Of a stretch of 35,451 bases of DNA, positions 1-8,821 are shown piece by piece. The notes under the pieces were generated by a model. The model was given only the letters and a program-made list of their open reading frames with translations. It ran no database searches and had not been told where the DNA came from. Origin of the DNA: an uncultured Bacilli bacterium. Lineage in GTDB: Bacteria > Bacillota_I > Bacilli_A > RF39 > UBA660. The stretch covers positions 1 through 35,451 of the forward strand of contig CANPVV010000009.1 of assembly GCA_947581835.1 (NCBI GenBank). Reading direction: 5' to 3'. How positions within the stretch are numbered: the stretch's first letter is position 1; every line of letters starts with the position of its first letter. Made by a program: the position numbers and the translations under genes.

Positions 1-35
1 TTTAACTTTTCTAAATATTCAGTTCTTTCTATCAT
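1..35 (-). CDS. Partial leftward gene, N-terminus only (possible DUF4143-type ATPase)
   Basis: The minus strand has an ATG at base 35 preceded by a GAGGTG ribosome binding site and a good promoter. Only about 11 codons lie inside the window and read MIERTEYLEKL. This opening resembles the first residues of AAA/DUF4143 ATPases, which often begin MIER.YL.KL and run into a Walker A motif. The fragment is too short for a family call, so function is inference only. Confidence 0.4.
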   Translation of the reverse strand, partial: MIERTEYLEKL

Positions 36-53
36 AATTTTCACCTCAAGTAT

Positions 54-82
54 ATTATACATTATATATCAAAAAAATGCAA
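54..82 (-). promoter_or_regulatory. Promoter of the partial gene at 1-35
   Basis: On the minus strand, TTGCAT (77-82) is followed by a 17-base spacer and TATAAT (54-59), with the GAGGTG ribosome binding site and ATG just downstream. This is a near-consensus vegetative sigma factor promoter. Confidence 0.6.
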
Positions 83-154
83 TAAAATGCAAACTTTTTA
101 TATTTTTAGATAAAATTTGCATTTAGTATTTTTTGATTTATATTTAAGTTAATA

Positions 155-180
155 TAAAAAACTATCAATTAAGATAGTTT
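155..180 (-). terminator. Rho-independent terminator of the 279-aa exported protein gene
   Basis: The arms AAACTATC (159-166) and GATAGTTT (173-180) form an 8-bp AT-rich stem with a 6-base loop. On the minus strand the stem is followed by a run of T, just after the TAG stop at 193-195. Confidence 0.65.
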
Positions 181-192
181 ATAACTAGTATA

Positions 193-1032
193 CTAACCTT
201 CATATAAGCTAGCAACAGGGGTACCATCAAGAGATAATTTTACACTAATTTCTTTACCTTGATCGCTGTCTTGTGTATCATTTTTATTTGGATATTTAAC
301 AACTAAATAATAGTATTTTGTGGAATTATCTTTCGTATTAATTGTTCTTTGAGCTAAATCTCCGTTATATCCTTCTTTTTGTAATTCAGGTTCATCAGAA
401 TTTTTATCTACTGTACCTGTTCCACTTTCTGTACTAACATTATTTAATTTACCAGAAGCAATTTTTGTTGCTTCTTCACCAGTTGTTAGAGCCTCAGTTA
501 TAGCTTTGGCAGTACATCCTGCGTTAGTTGGATCTCCATTGCCTTCTGTATAACCTGGAGTGTCAGAATCCGCATACCAATAATATGTATCTGTAGCAGT
601 AGTTTTTGTCTGTAATTTACAAACCGTTGTTTCTTCAAGATTTAAATTTGTAAGTTTATTTTTTTCTTCAACCATATAAAGCTCCCAATCTAAATCTGTA
701 CCGGTTTTATTGGTATACTCAATTTTCAAATTAAATGTTGCCTGATAATCTTTTTCGTCAGTTTTAACGCCTTCCGTTTTTGTAATGGTTGCTTTAGCAC
801 CAAACACACCAATTCCACCAGGATAATCTAATAATTCAAACTTATCTGTTTCGCCATCAAAAGTAATTGTGGCTCCATTTAATTCAGTTGTAGTTAATTC
901 AGCAGAAGTTCCTGTGCCCTTGTCAGTAGTTGTTGTAGTAGCGGTGAAATACGCAAAAGTAGCACCTACAACTGCAACTAATAGTGTCGCCACCGCGATT
1001 ACTGTTAATAAGACTGTGTTTTTCCTTTCCAT
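193..1032 (-). CDS. Exported SipW/TasA-like protein with FAYF signal region
   Basis: A 279-residue protein of unknown exact function. Residues 1-30 form a basic start (MERK) followed by a hydrophobic segment ending VGATFAYFTAT. This is the pattern seen in SipW-processed TasA/camelysin-type proteins and related exported proteins of Firmicutes. The mature part is Thr/Lys/Glu/Asp-rich with several Cys residues (for example VCKLQ and AGCTAK) and looks like an extracellular beta-rich domain. The start has a strong AAGGAGGT ribosome binding site (1043-1050), and the gene has its own promoter and terminator, so it is monocistronic. Two other window proteins share the short YAYF-type motif or general layout, suggesting a family of surface proteins. 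A matrix or fibre role is inference. Confidence 0.7.
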   Translation of the reverse strand: MERKNTVLLTVIAVATLLVAVVGATFAYFTATTTTTDKGTGTSAELTTTELNGATITFDGETDKFELLDYPGGIGVFGAKATITKTEGVKTDEKDYQATFNLKIEYTNKTGTDLDWELYMVEEKNKLTNLNLEETTVCKLQTKTTATDTYYWYADSDTPGYTEGNGDPTNAGCTAKAITEALTTGEEATKIASGKLNNVSTESGTGTVDKNSDEPELQKEGYNGDLAQRTINTKDNSTKYYYLVVKYPNKNDTQDSDQGKEISVKLSLDGTPVASLYEG

Positions 1033-1061
1033 AAACTATTTTACCTCCTTTACTATAAAAA

Positions 1062-1090
1062 AGTTTATCAAATATTATGACGAATTGCAA
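1062..1090 (-). promoter_or_regulatory. Promoter of the 279-aa exported protein gene
   Basis: Minus strand TTGCAA (1085-1090), a 17-base spacer and TAAACT (1062-1067), with the AAGGAGGT site and ATG downstream. Confidence 0.5.
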
Positions 1091-1122
1091 TAGTTTTTTT
1101 AATTTTTTTCAATTTTTTTACT

Positions 1123-3267
1123 TTATATTAAAATTTTATCATTTAAAAGTGTCAAAGAAACCTGATTTTTTTCTTTATCAATTTTCAAAATATAACACTT
1201 AATTATATCTCCCACTTTTAATATTTCATTTGGGTGTTTTACAAAACTATCTGCCATTTGTGATACATGAATTAATGCATCATCATGAAGCCCAATATCC
1301 ACAAAAGCCCCAAAATCAATGACATTTCTAACTGTTCCAAATACTTCCATACCCACTTTTAAATCATCAATTGAAAGAATATCACTCTTTAATATTGGTG
1401 CCTCAATCATATCTCTTGGATCTCTTAAAGGTGCAATTAAAGACTTAATTATATCCTCCACTGTATATATATCACTATTTACTTCACTAGATAATTTATT
1501 AATATCAACATTATGTAAAGTACTCTTAATTTTTTCACTTCCCATATCTTCCATCTTCAAATTATATCTTTCTAAAATCTTTTTAGCAACCTCATAACTT
1601 TCTGGATGAATCGCAGTTTTATCAAAGTTATTCGCATCTGGTATTCTTAAAAAACCTATCGCCTGTTCATAAACCTTCGCACTAAAAACTTTAGTTAACT
1701 CTCCTCTTGACAAAATTTTCCCTTTTAATTTTTTATACTCCAAAAGTTTATCAATCATTTTCTTATTTAAACCTGAAACATAATTTAACAATTCTCTTGA
1801 TGCTGTATTTACATTTACCCCCACACTATTAACGGCTGTTTCTACCACAAACCCTAATTCTTGATCTAACTTTTTAGGAGTAACATCATGTTGATACATT
1901 CCAACCCCAATACTTTTAGGCTCAATTTTAACTAACTCACTTAAAGGGTCTATCAATCTTCTTCCAATTGATACTGCACTTCTTTGTTCAACATGCAAAT
2001 CAGGAAACTCCTCTTGTGCTAATTTACTTGCCGAATAAACACTCGCCCCTGCCTCATTAACAATCACATAACTAACTTTTCTTTTTGCTAATTTTATCGT
2101 ACTAGCCACAAATGCTTCACTTTCTCTTGATGCTGTACCATTACCTATCGCAATTATATCTATACTATATTTATCAATTAAATCAAGTATCTTTTCTCTT
2201 GCTTCTTCTAATTTATTTACTGGTTCATGAGGATATATAACATCTATATGCTCCACCTCTCCTGTAGGTTTAATAACTGCAAGTTTACACCCTGTCCTAA
2301 ATGCTGGATCAAATCCTAAAACTACTTTATCTTTAATTGGTGGTTGTAACAATATATTATGTAAATTATTTCCAAAATTTTTAATTGCCACTTCTTCTGC
2401 CTTTAAAGTAAGTTCTGCTCTAACCTCTCTTGTAACACTAGGAATAATCAATCTTTTTAAAGCATCTTTAATCGCATATTCTATTAATAAAGCTGTTTTA
2501 TACTCTCTTTTATGAATTAATTTATTCTTTAAATAATTTTCTATATAATCCATATTTTGTTCTATACTAACATTTAATATTCCTTCATCTTCTCCCCTAT
2601 TTATCGCAAGTATTCTATGAGGTTTTATATATTTAACTTTCTCTTGATAATCATAATACATTTCATAAACTCTATTAGTATCTTCTTTCTTTTTATTTTT
2701 CTTAACTTTAATTATTCCATAATTTTCCATATTATTTCTAATATATTCTCTAAAGTTTGGATTATCACTTATATTTTCAGATACAATATATAAAGCTTGT
2801 TCTAAAGCATCTTCTCTACTTTTTATTTTATCATTTATATATGTTTTAGCTATCTCTAATATATTTTTATTTTCTTTTAATATCTCTTTAGCTAAAGGTT
2901 CTAACCCCATATTTATTGCTTCTGTTGCTTTTGTTTTCTTCTTCTCTTTAAATGGTCTATATAAATCTTCTACTACTACCAACTTTTGAGCTTTCATTAT
3001 TTTATCTTTTAAATCAGGAGTTAACAAACCTTTTTCTTCAATCAACCTCATTACATCTTCTTTTCTCTTTAGTAAATTAACTTGATACATATATACCTCA
3101 TTAATCATACTAATTGTATTTTCATCTAAACTTCCTGTTGCTTCTTTCCTATATCTTGCAATAAAAGGAATAGTTGCTCCTTCACTTAACAATTTAAGAG
3201 TATTGCTTACTTGATAACTCTTTACATTAAGTTCTAAACTTATATTTTTAATAATATCTTCATTCAT
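1123..3267 (-). CDS. tex: Tex family RNA-binding transcription accessory protein
   Basis: 714 residues, close to the usual Tex length. Order of parts: an N-terminal helical Tex region (about 1-200), a YqgF/RuvX-like RNase H fold domain starting near 313 (VVLGFDPAFRTGCKLAV), the conserved GVGMYQHDV near 454-462, helix-hairpin-helix segments (about 480-560, NTASRELLNYVSGL), and a C-terminal S1 RNA-binding domain (about 637-708, GTVRNVIDFGAFVDIG). Tex proteins bind nucleic acid in the cytoplasm and affect transcription or RNA turnover; the precise role here is not shown. The ATG at 3267 has an AGGAGA ribosome binding site. The gene stands alone and is divergent from the 424-aa gene. Confidence 0.95.
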   Translation of the reverse strand: MNEDIIKNISLELNVKSYQVSNTLKLLSEGATIPFIARYRKEATGSLDENTISMINEVYMYQVNLLKRKEDVMRLIEEKGLLTPDLKDKIMKAQKLVVVEDLYRPFKEKKKTKATEAINMGLEPLAKEILKENKNILEIAKTYINDKIKSREDALEQALYIVSENISDNPNFREYIRNNMENYGIIKVKKNKKKEDTNRVYEMYYDYQEKVKYIKPHRILAINRGEDEGILNVSIEQNMDYIENYLKNKLIHKREYKTALLIEYAIKDALKRLIIPSVTREVRAELTLKAEEVAIKNFGNNLHNILLQPPIKDKVVLGFDPAFRTGCKLAVIKPTGEVEHIDVIYPHEPVNKLEEAREKILDLIDKYSIDIIAIGNGTASRESEAFVASTIKLAKRKVSYVIVNEAGASVYSASKLAQEEFPDLHVEQRSAVSIGRRLIDPLSELVKIEPKSIGVGMYQHDVTPKKLDQELGFVVETAVNSVGVNVNTASRELLNYVSGLNKKMIDKLLEYKKLKGKILSRGELTKVFSAKVYEQAIGFLRIPDANNFDKTAIHPESYEVAKKILERYNLKMEDMGSEKIKSTLHNVDINKLSSEVNSDIYTVEDIIKSLIAPLRDPRDMIEAPILKSDILSIDDLKVGMEVFGTVRNVIDFGAFVDIGLHDDALIHVSQMADSFVKHPNEILKVGDIIKCYILKIDKEKNQVSLTLLNDKILI

Positions 3268-3290
3268 ATTCTAATTCTCCTAACATAATA

Positions 3291-3318
3291 TTTATATCAC
3301 AATTAACCAAATTGTCAA
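3291..3318 (-). promoter_or_regulatory. Promoter of tex
   Basis: Minus strand TTGACA (3313-3318), a 16-base spacer and TATAAA (3291-3296), just upstream of the tex ribosome binding site. Confidence 0.6.
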
Positions 3319-3527
3319 TTAAACTAATCCTCTATTTTTAAATTTTAACTTTTATGTTATAATAAATATATCATAGGGATTAGAAAAAAACCTTCACACT
3401 TATTTAGGGGAAATTTAAACCTCACCCCTCTAATTATTTTCTAAACCATAGAAAACCATTCTAATTCCGAGAATCATTCTAAACACATGATAATGACGTT
3501 TATTTTCTTTTAAGTATAATAAACTAC
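3319..3527. other. Divergent intergenic region between tex and the 424-aa gene
   Basis: The gap between the two start codons is 313 bases. Besides the two promoters it holds a G/C-run inverted repeat, AGGGG (3406-3410) with CCCCT (3425-3429), and several TTCTAA-type short repeats between 3431 and 3482. A TATAAT at 3358-3363 has no convincing -35 partner. A small RNA or regulatory region is possible, but I cannot name one. Confidence 0.3.
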
Positions 3528-3555
3528 TTGCATTATCTTTTTTTAATGCTATAAT
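3528..3555 (+). promoter_or_regulatory. Promoter of the 424-aa gene
   Basis: Plus strand TTGCAT (3528-3533), a 16-base spacer and TATAAT (3550-3555), 25 bases before the ATG. The AAGGAG ribosome binding site lies between. Confidence 0.6.
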
Positions 3556-3580
3556 AAATCCTACGTTAAGGAGAATAACT

Positions 3581-4855
3581 ATGATTTTACATTCTGATAT
3601 AATGATTTATGAATTACTAGAACTATACTTTAATATAACTAATGAAAGCACTATAAATATTTCTAACTTAAAAGATGCTTTTAATACCCTTCAATCAATT
3701 ATTAATAATTATGAAAACACCCATATCAATCTCAATTTTGAAAAAAGCTTAGAAAACTTCTATTCTAAATACCAAGACTATTTAGATATATTTAACAACA
3801 CTTTAATAATTAATGAAGACTTAGATGATTTATTAGACGCTATTATAGATATCAATATTGAATACTCTGAATTAGATGCCACTATCTTAGAATATAAAGA
3901 AAATATTGCTATATATAAAGCCCTAGATTTAGAAATACCTCATGAAGAAATGCAAAATTTCTTTAAAATAAATAAAGAAATGATAGAAGTATATCAAAAT
4001 ATTGCCGAACTTGAAACCGAAGGAATAACTAACAATCTTGCTATATACTATCTTCGTAAATTAAAAATCTTACTTTATCAAGAATTTAAATCTATTACTC
4101 CTAATACTCTCATAAAATTAAAAATGTGCTGTGCTGATTTAAATAACTGCTTAGACCCTGAAAAAGAAGGCATCGAAAACTCTAATTGGTATTTAGCTCT
4201 TTTTGGTAAATATCAAGAACTAAAAAAACTAAACTATGCTAAAATTGAATATTTATGTAGTGAAATAGAATATTTTTTTGAAATCATCTCCGATTATGAT
4301 GAACCTCCAATAACTATTCAAGAATACTTTACTAAAAATATAAATGATTTAGAAGACAACAATGAATTAAATATTTTCTTAACTAACCTATTTATAAATA
4401 TCCATAACTTTATAAATAACACTCCCCTAAGTACTTCTATCAAAAAAACTTTAACAACGAAAAAATATCAATTACTATCTACCCCACCCCTAAAAAAAAT
4501 AGAAAACACCTATCTATCAACAGGCACTATTCCCCAAACTATTCCAAATATTCCAAAAGAAACCCTAACTAAATCCTCCTTTAATGTCCTATTTAATATT
4601 GTAATAAAAAGTGTCCTATCCCTAGATTATAGCAATGATGAAATAAATGAAAACCCTGAACTTTATTCTCTAATAATCCTCCACTCCCATCTAATTAAAA
4701 CTTATTTAGAACTATCTTTAAATGAAGACTATAAAAAACAAATAACGGATTTAATTACTACCAGTAGATTTTATAACAATAAAGAAGAATTTAGTATTTC
4801 TATCTCTATTATAAATGATATTATCTTTAATCCAACTCAAATTCATCAAAGATAA
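3581..4855 (+). CDS. Unrecognised 424-aa cytoplasmic helical protein
   Basis: I do not recognise this protein. It starts at ATG 3581 with an AAGGAGAA ribosome binding site and its own promoter, and runs 424 residues. No signal peptide or membrane segment is visible. Composition is rich in Asn, Ile, Leu, Glu and Tyr, with long predicted helices (for example ELETEGITNNLAIYYLRKLK) and no clear nucleotide-binding, HTH or metal motif. A few Cys residues lie near the middle (KMCCADLNNC). It lies divergent to tex and 68 bases before bipA, which has a separate weak promoter. Codon use matches the neighbours, so it does not look recently acquired. Possibly a lineage-specific protein. Confidence 0.7.
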   Translation: MILHSDIMIYELLELYFNITNESTINISNLKDAFNTLQSIINNYENTHINLNFEKSLENFYSKYQDYLDIFNNTLIINEDLDDLLDAIIDINIEYSELDATILEYKENIAIYKALDLEIPHEEMQNFFKINKEMIEVYQNIAELETEGITNNLAIYYLRKLKILLYQEFKSITPNTLIKLKMCCADLNNCLDPEKEGIENSNWYLALFGKYQELKKLNYAKIEYLCSEIEYFFEIISDYDEPPITIQEYFTKNINDLEDNNELNIFLTNLFINIHNFINNTPLSTSIKKTLTTKKYQLLSTPPLKKIENTYLSTGTIPQTIPNIPKETLTKSSFNVLFNIVIKSVLSLDYSNDEINENPELYSLIILHSHLIKTYLELSLNEDYKKQITDLITTSRFYNNKEEFSISISIINDIIFNPTQIHQR

Positions 4856-4863
4856 TTTTCCTC

Positions 4864-4892
4864 TTGTTAAATAGACTTTTTTGTGGTAAACT
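4864..4892 (+). promoter_or_regulatory. Possible promoter of bipA
   Basis: TTGTTA (4864-4869), a 17-base spacer and TAAACT (4887-4892) lie in the short gap before bipA. Both boxes are imperfect. Read-through from the upstream gene is also possible, because no terminator is visible between them. Confidence 0.35.
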
Positions 4893-4923
4893 ATATTAGT
4901 TTTAAAAGAAAGAAGTTGAGTTT

Positions 4924-6726
4924 ATGGAAAAAATCATAAATATTGCTGTGGTTGCCCATGTTGATGCTGGTAAAAGTACTCTTGTTGATGCCTTACTAAA
5001 ACAAAATGGAGTTTACAATGAACATGAAAATATTGTTGAAAGAGTAATGGATTCTAATGACCTTGAAAAAGAAAGAGGTATTACTATCTACTCTAAAAAC
5101 TGCGCAATTAGATATAAAGATTATAAAATAAATATTGTTGATACCCCTGGCCATGCTGACTTCTCAAGTGAAGTTGAACGTATCATGAAAACAGTTGACA
5201 CTGTTGTTTTACTTGTTGACTCTGCTGAAGGACCTATGCCTCAAACTCGTTTTGTTTTAAATAAAGCTTTAGAACAAAACTTAAAACCTATTCTCTTTAT
5301 AAATAAAATTGATAAAAAAGATGCTCGTCCTGAAGAAGTAGTAGACATGACTTTTAATTTATTTATGGAATTAAATGCAACAGATGAACAATTAGACTTT
5401 CCCATTATTTATGGTATAGCCAAAAATGGTACTTGTTCTACTGATCTTAATAAAGAAGGAAAAGACATTACTCCCTTATTAGAAACTATCATAAATTTAG
5501 TTGAACCATTTAAAGGAAATGAACAAGACCCTTTACAACTCCAAATATCTAATCTGGCTTATGATGATTATATTGGTCGTTTAGGTATTGGTCGTATTAC
5601 TAAAGGTAAAATAAAAAATAATGAAACAGTTACTTTAGTAAAAAATGATGGTAAAGTTGAATCATTTCGTATAAGTAAACTATTTGTAAATGAAGGATTA
5701 AAAAAGATTGAAAAAGATACTGCCTACTATGGTGATATTGTAACTATCGCTGGTTGTGCTGACATTTCAATTGGTGATACTATCTGTGAACATGGTGTAA
5801 TTGATCCCCTTCCTCCAATCATTATTGAAAGACCTACCCTATCAATGAATTTTTTAGTAAACAATTCTCCATTCGCTGGTCTATCAGGTAAATTTCTAAC
5901 TACCAGACATATCAAAGAACGTTTAGAAAAAGAACTTGAAACCAATGTAGGACTTTTAGTTGAAGAAATACCCAACACTGATGGTTACAAAGTAAGTGGT
6001 CGCGGTGAACTTCATTTATCTATATTACTTGAAAATATGCGAAGAGAAGGCTATGAACTATCTGTTTCTAAACCCGAAGTATTATATGAAGAAATAAACG
6101 GAGTTAAATGTGAACCTTTTGAAAAAGTTATCATAAATGTTCCTAGTGATTATTCTGGTACTATTATAAATGATTTACAAGAACGAAAAGGAACTCTTGA
6201 ACTAATTACTAATAATGATGATAACTATGTTCACTTAGAATTTAGTGCTCCAACCCGAGGTTTAATAGGTTATCGCAGTACTTTTATTACTAATACCAAA
6301 GGTGAAGGTGTAATGGTCCGTTCTTTTGATACCTATAAACCTTTCGTAGGTCCTATATCTCGTCGTAAAAATGGTGTTTTAGTTTCAATGGAAAATGGTA
6401 AAGCCCTAGGTTATTCTCTTTGGAATCTTCAAGAAAGAGGTACACTTATAATTGAACCTGCCACCGATGTTTATATAGGTATGATTATTGGAATTAATAA
6501 TCGTGATAATGATTTAGACGTTAATCCCTGTAAAAATAAAAACCTAACTAACACTCGTGCCAGTGGTTCTGATGAAGCCATTAATCTAACCAAACCTAAA
6601 AAGTTTACTCTTGAAGAAGCTTTAGAATTTATTGAAGATGATGAATATGTTGAGGTTACTCCAACTGACATAAGACTACGTAAAAAAATACTTGACCCTA
6701 AAGATCGTTTTAAAATTAATAGATAA
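4924..6726 (+). CDS. typA: Ribosome-associated translational GTPase BipA/TypA
   Basis: 600 residues, typical for BipA/TypA, a cytoplasmic GTPase of the EF-G family that binds the ribosome and supports ribosome assembly and stress or cold growth. G-domain motifs are all present: AHVDAGKST (11-19), ERGITI (50-55), DTPGHADF (73-80) and NKID (127-130). Domain 2 (about 205-290), the EF-G-like domains III and V, and the BipA-specific C-terminal part (RGLIGYRSTF, NTKGEG and the end region with VEVTPTDIRLRKK) follow in order. The ribosome binding site is a weak GAAAGAAG stretch. A strong hairpin terminator lies immediately after the TAA stop. Confidence 0.97.
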   Translation: MEKIINIAVVAHVDAGKSTLVDALLKQNGVYNEHENIVERVMDSNDLEKERGITIYSKNCAIRYKDYKINIVDTPGHADFSSEVERIMKTVDTVVLLVDSAEGPMPQTRFVLNKALEQNLKPILFINKIDKKDARPEEVVDMTFNLFMELNATDEQLDFPIIYGIAKNGTCSTDLNKEGKDITPLLETIINLVEPFKGNEQDPLQLQISNLAYDDYIGRLGIGRITKGKIKNNETVTLVKNDGKVESFRISKLFVNEGLKKIEKDTAYYGDIVTIAGCADISIGDTICEHGVIDPLPPIIIERPTLSMNFLVNNSPFAGLSGKFLTTRHIKERLEKELETNVGLLVEEIPNTDGYKVSGRGELHLSILLENMRREGYELSVSKPEVLYEEINGVKCEPFEKVIINVPSDYSGTIINDLQERKGTLELITNNDDNYVHLEFSAPTRGLIGYRSTFITNTKGEGVMVRSFDTYKPFVGPISRRKNGVLVSMENGKALGYSLWNLQERGTLIIEPATDVYIGMIIGINNRDNDLDVNPCKNKNLTNTRASGSDEAINLTKPKKFTLEEALEFIEDDEYVEVTPTDIRLRKKILDPKDRFKINR

Positions 6727-6727
6727 A

Positions 6728-6754
6728 AAAATCTGAGCCCAAAACTCAGATTTT
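6728..6754. terminator. Bidirectional terminator between bipA and the 551-aa gene
   Basis: AAAATCTGAG (6728-6737) pairs perfectly with CTCAGATTTT (6745-6754) around a CCCAAAA loop, with A and T runs at either end. It serves the converging bipA (+) and the 551-aa protein gene (-), whose stop codon at 6753-6755 overlaps the stem. Confidence 0.85.
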
Positions 6755-8408
6755 ATTTAAATGATACACCATTTTTCTTTATACTATTTGATAAGAACTT
6801 TCTCGAACCATCTGGCTTTATTATATATTCACAACTCATAGTAGTATATCCATCAACTACTGTCCATTTAGCTGTTATTTGATATCCTATTAAACCAGTA
6901 TTCGCATTATTCTTAATAGTTATACTAGAAGCACTATATTTAAAAGCATTTATATCCGACATATTAAAGCCCATTCTTGCAAGTTCATTATAAGCTGCCA
7001 CATAATCTGCTTTACTTACTGCCTCATTATGGGTATAACTAGGATCTGCTGCACAACCATTACTTGTAAAATCAGCCGAAACAATATAATTAGTATTATA
7101 ACTTGTATCTCCAAATCGGCAAGAAGGAGTAACCGTAGTCCTATTCTTAACCACAACTGTAACAGTTGAACTCTTACCACCCGCTGAGGCTGTAATTGTC
7201 GTAGTACCAACCCCAACTCCGGTAATTACTCCATTGTTAACCGTTGCAACACTTGTATTCGCACTACTCCATGAAACTGTCTTATATGTCGCATTCGTTG
7301 GTCTAACTGTTGCACTTACTTTCTTACTCTCACCAATATCTAAATTAATCTTCAAATAATCTAAATAAACACTTGTAACATTTACAGGTCCTGGAGGAGT
7401 AACTGGATCTTGACTTCCTTGATGAATATCCGGATTTTCTGGTTCTTCACTTCCAAGCTCTTGCCATTCTGCTCTTAAAGTTATATCTTCTAAAACTGGC
7501 TGTGAAAAACTATATCTAACATTATCTAAAAACCATCCTAAGAAATAGTATCCTTCTCTTGTTGGTTCTTCTGGAGCTGTCGCATTATTTCCACTTTCAA
7601 CTTTAATACTCTCAATATCATTTCCCCCATTTGAATCAAATGTAACTTCAAATAACTTTGTTTGTGCCTTCTTAATGTTAAGCTCTGCTTCCGCTATTTC
7701 AGCTTCATTCTCAAAACCATCTACAGCTCTTAATCTAATCTTATATGTTCCTTCTTCTTTAAAGCTAGCATAATCAATTTTTTCTCCATTACTATCTAAA
7801 TCATCAAGAACATAACTAACGTCACATATATCATTTATGTCATAGCAGGTTCTAACAAAATCCTCAAGTTCATATTCTTCTCCTTCAAATATTTCTACAT
7901 TATTAGTTAAAAGTGTTGGAGGAGTAGTATCTTCTACTTTCAAATTAACTGTATAATCATGTCCTAATATCTTTAAATTAACTTTATAAACTGTTGGAAT
8001 CTTAAGAATAGGTATAGCACATGTATAAGTCTCCATATTAACATTCTCATCACTATTTATCTTTAAAACGACTTCATCACTACAATTTGTTAAATCATAA
8101 CTAACCTCAAAATCTGAAGAATAAGAAAGAGTAATATCTTTAATATCTATATTTTCTAACTTAGTAAAATAATCTGCTACCTCAGGTAAAGTATTTCCAG
8201 ATTCAACTACAACCTCTTCTTTTAATTCAAAAGCTGGTACTGCATCAGTATCAATAGGTTTCGGCTTTCTACTTTTAGTAACCAAAACTACAATCAGTAC
8301 TATAATAAGTAATATAAGAGCACACCCACCAATAACTAACCATCGCATCTTATCTTTTTTCGCATATCTCTTTATATAATTTTCATCAAATATAAATCTT
8401 TTCTTCAT
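6753..8408 (-). CDS. Membrane-anchored multidomain Ig-like / BIG2 surface protein
   Basis: 551 residues. A basic cytoplasmic start (1-22) and one membrane segment (about 23-44) leave a long extracellular part. In order: an unclassified stretch (50-155); an Ig-like domain of the DUF5011/HYR kind (about 160-246, starting TTPPTLLTNNVEIFEGEEY); a Listeria-Bacteroides repeat (about 252-316, VTFDSNGG ... GYYFLGWF); a Pro/Glu-rich linker (317-342); a BIG2 domain (about 343-421, VSWSSANTSVATVNNGVITG); and a Cys-containing C-terminal domain (430-551) that I do not recognise. Such proteins are cell-surface adhesion or scaffold proteins in other Firmicutes; the role here is inference. The ribosome binding site is AGGTGA. 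There is no LPXTG sorting signal, so anchoring is by the N-terminal helix. Confidence 0.85.
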   Translation of the reverse strand: MKKRFIFDENYIKRYAKKDKMRWLVIGGCALILLIIVLIVVLVTKSRKPKPIDTDAVPAFELKEEVVVESGNTLPEVADYFTKLENIDIKDITLSYSSDFEVSYDLTNCSDEVVLKINSDENVNMETYTCAIPILKIPTVYKVNLKILGHDYTVNLKVEDTTPPTLLTNNVEIFEGEEYELEDFVRTCYDINDICDVSYVLDDLDSNGEKIDYASFKEEGTYKIRLRAVDGFENEAEIAEAELNIKKAQTKLFEVTFDSNGGNDIESIKVESGNNATAPEEPTREGYYFLGWFLDNVRYSFSQPVLEDITLRAEWQELGSEEPENPDIHQGSQDPVTPPGPVNVTSVYLDYLKINLDIGESKKVSATVRPTNATYKTVSWSSANTSVATVNNGVITGVGVGTTTITASAGGKSSTVTVVVKNRTTVTPSCRFGDTSYNTNYIVSADFTSNGCAADPSYTHNEAVSKADYVAAYNELARMGFNMSDINAFKYSASSITIKNNANTGLIGYQITAKWTVVDGYTTMSCEYIIKPDGSRKFLSNSIKKNGVSFK

Positions 8409-8592
8409 ACTCTTTCACCTATTATCAACATAACATAATCTTACCACGTTTTTTTAAAATATGCTATAGTAATAATAACTTTTAAAAGAAAATATTAAAA
8501 TTTATTTTTCTGCATTACTTTTAATATAACTTTTTCTAATATTTAAAACCATTCAAAATTCATATAAAATGTATATAGAAAGAGGTAATAAT

Positions 8593-8787
8593 ATGGCTTT
8601 TAATCTAAATATTGAACGTAAAGAATCAGTTAACAAATGCGTTAGATTTCCTGTAAGAATCCTAAATGATATTGAAAAAATAACAACTGAAAATAATGTT
8701 TCATTTTCTAAATTTGTAATTGAAGCTTGTGAATATGCACTAAAAGATATAGAAGAACAAAAGAAAAAACAAAAAGTAAAATCCTAA
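8593..8787 (+). CDS. Small ribbon-helix-helix-like DNA-binding protein
   Basis: 64 residues from the preferred ATG at 8593. The track start at 8569 adds eight residues, but the AGAAAGAGGT ribosome binding site (8577-8586) sits right before 8593. The core (KCVRFPVRILNDIEKI ... FSKFVIEACEYALKDIEE) fits an Arc/CopG-type fold: a short basic beta strand, then two helices. A Lys-rich tail follows. Such proteins act as dimeric repressors or antitoxins, but no toxin partner is adjacent, so it may be a stand-alone regulator. The stop codon lies in the loop of the downstream bidirectional terminator. Confidence 0.65.
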   Translation: MAFNLNIERKESVNKCVRFPVRILNDIEKITTENNVSFSKFVIEACEYALKDIEEQKKKQKVKS

Positions 8788-8807
8788 AATTTAAGATTTT
8801 ACTTTTT
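8771..8807. terminator. Bidirectional terminator between the small RHH gene and the BI-1 gene
   Basis: AAAAAGTAAAATC (8771-8783) pairs with GATTTTACTTTTT (8795-8807), a 13-bp stem with an 11-base loop. It has A/T runs on both flanks and serves the converging genes on either side. Confidence 0.85.
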
Positions 8808-8821
8808 TTATTCTCCTAATT

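Noticed and set aside
869-1093. ORF of 74 aa on the plus strand
   Set aside because: Antisense shadow of the signal region of the 279-aa gene; no ribosome binding site.
3406-3429. AGGGG/CCCCT inverted repeat as a small RNA or riboswitch
   Set aside because: Only five base pairs with a 14-base loop, no matching promoter or conserved motif that I recognise.
5727-6671. Minus-strand ORFs of 83 and 66 aa
   Set aside because: Shadows within bipA, whose motifs are certain.
7016-7216. 66-aa ORF rich in Leu, Gln and Arg
   Set aside because: Out-of-frame reading of the BIG2-coding part of the 551-aa gene.
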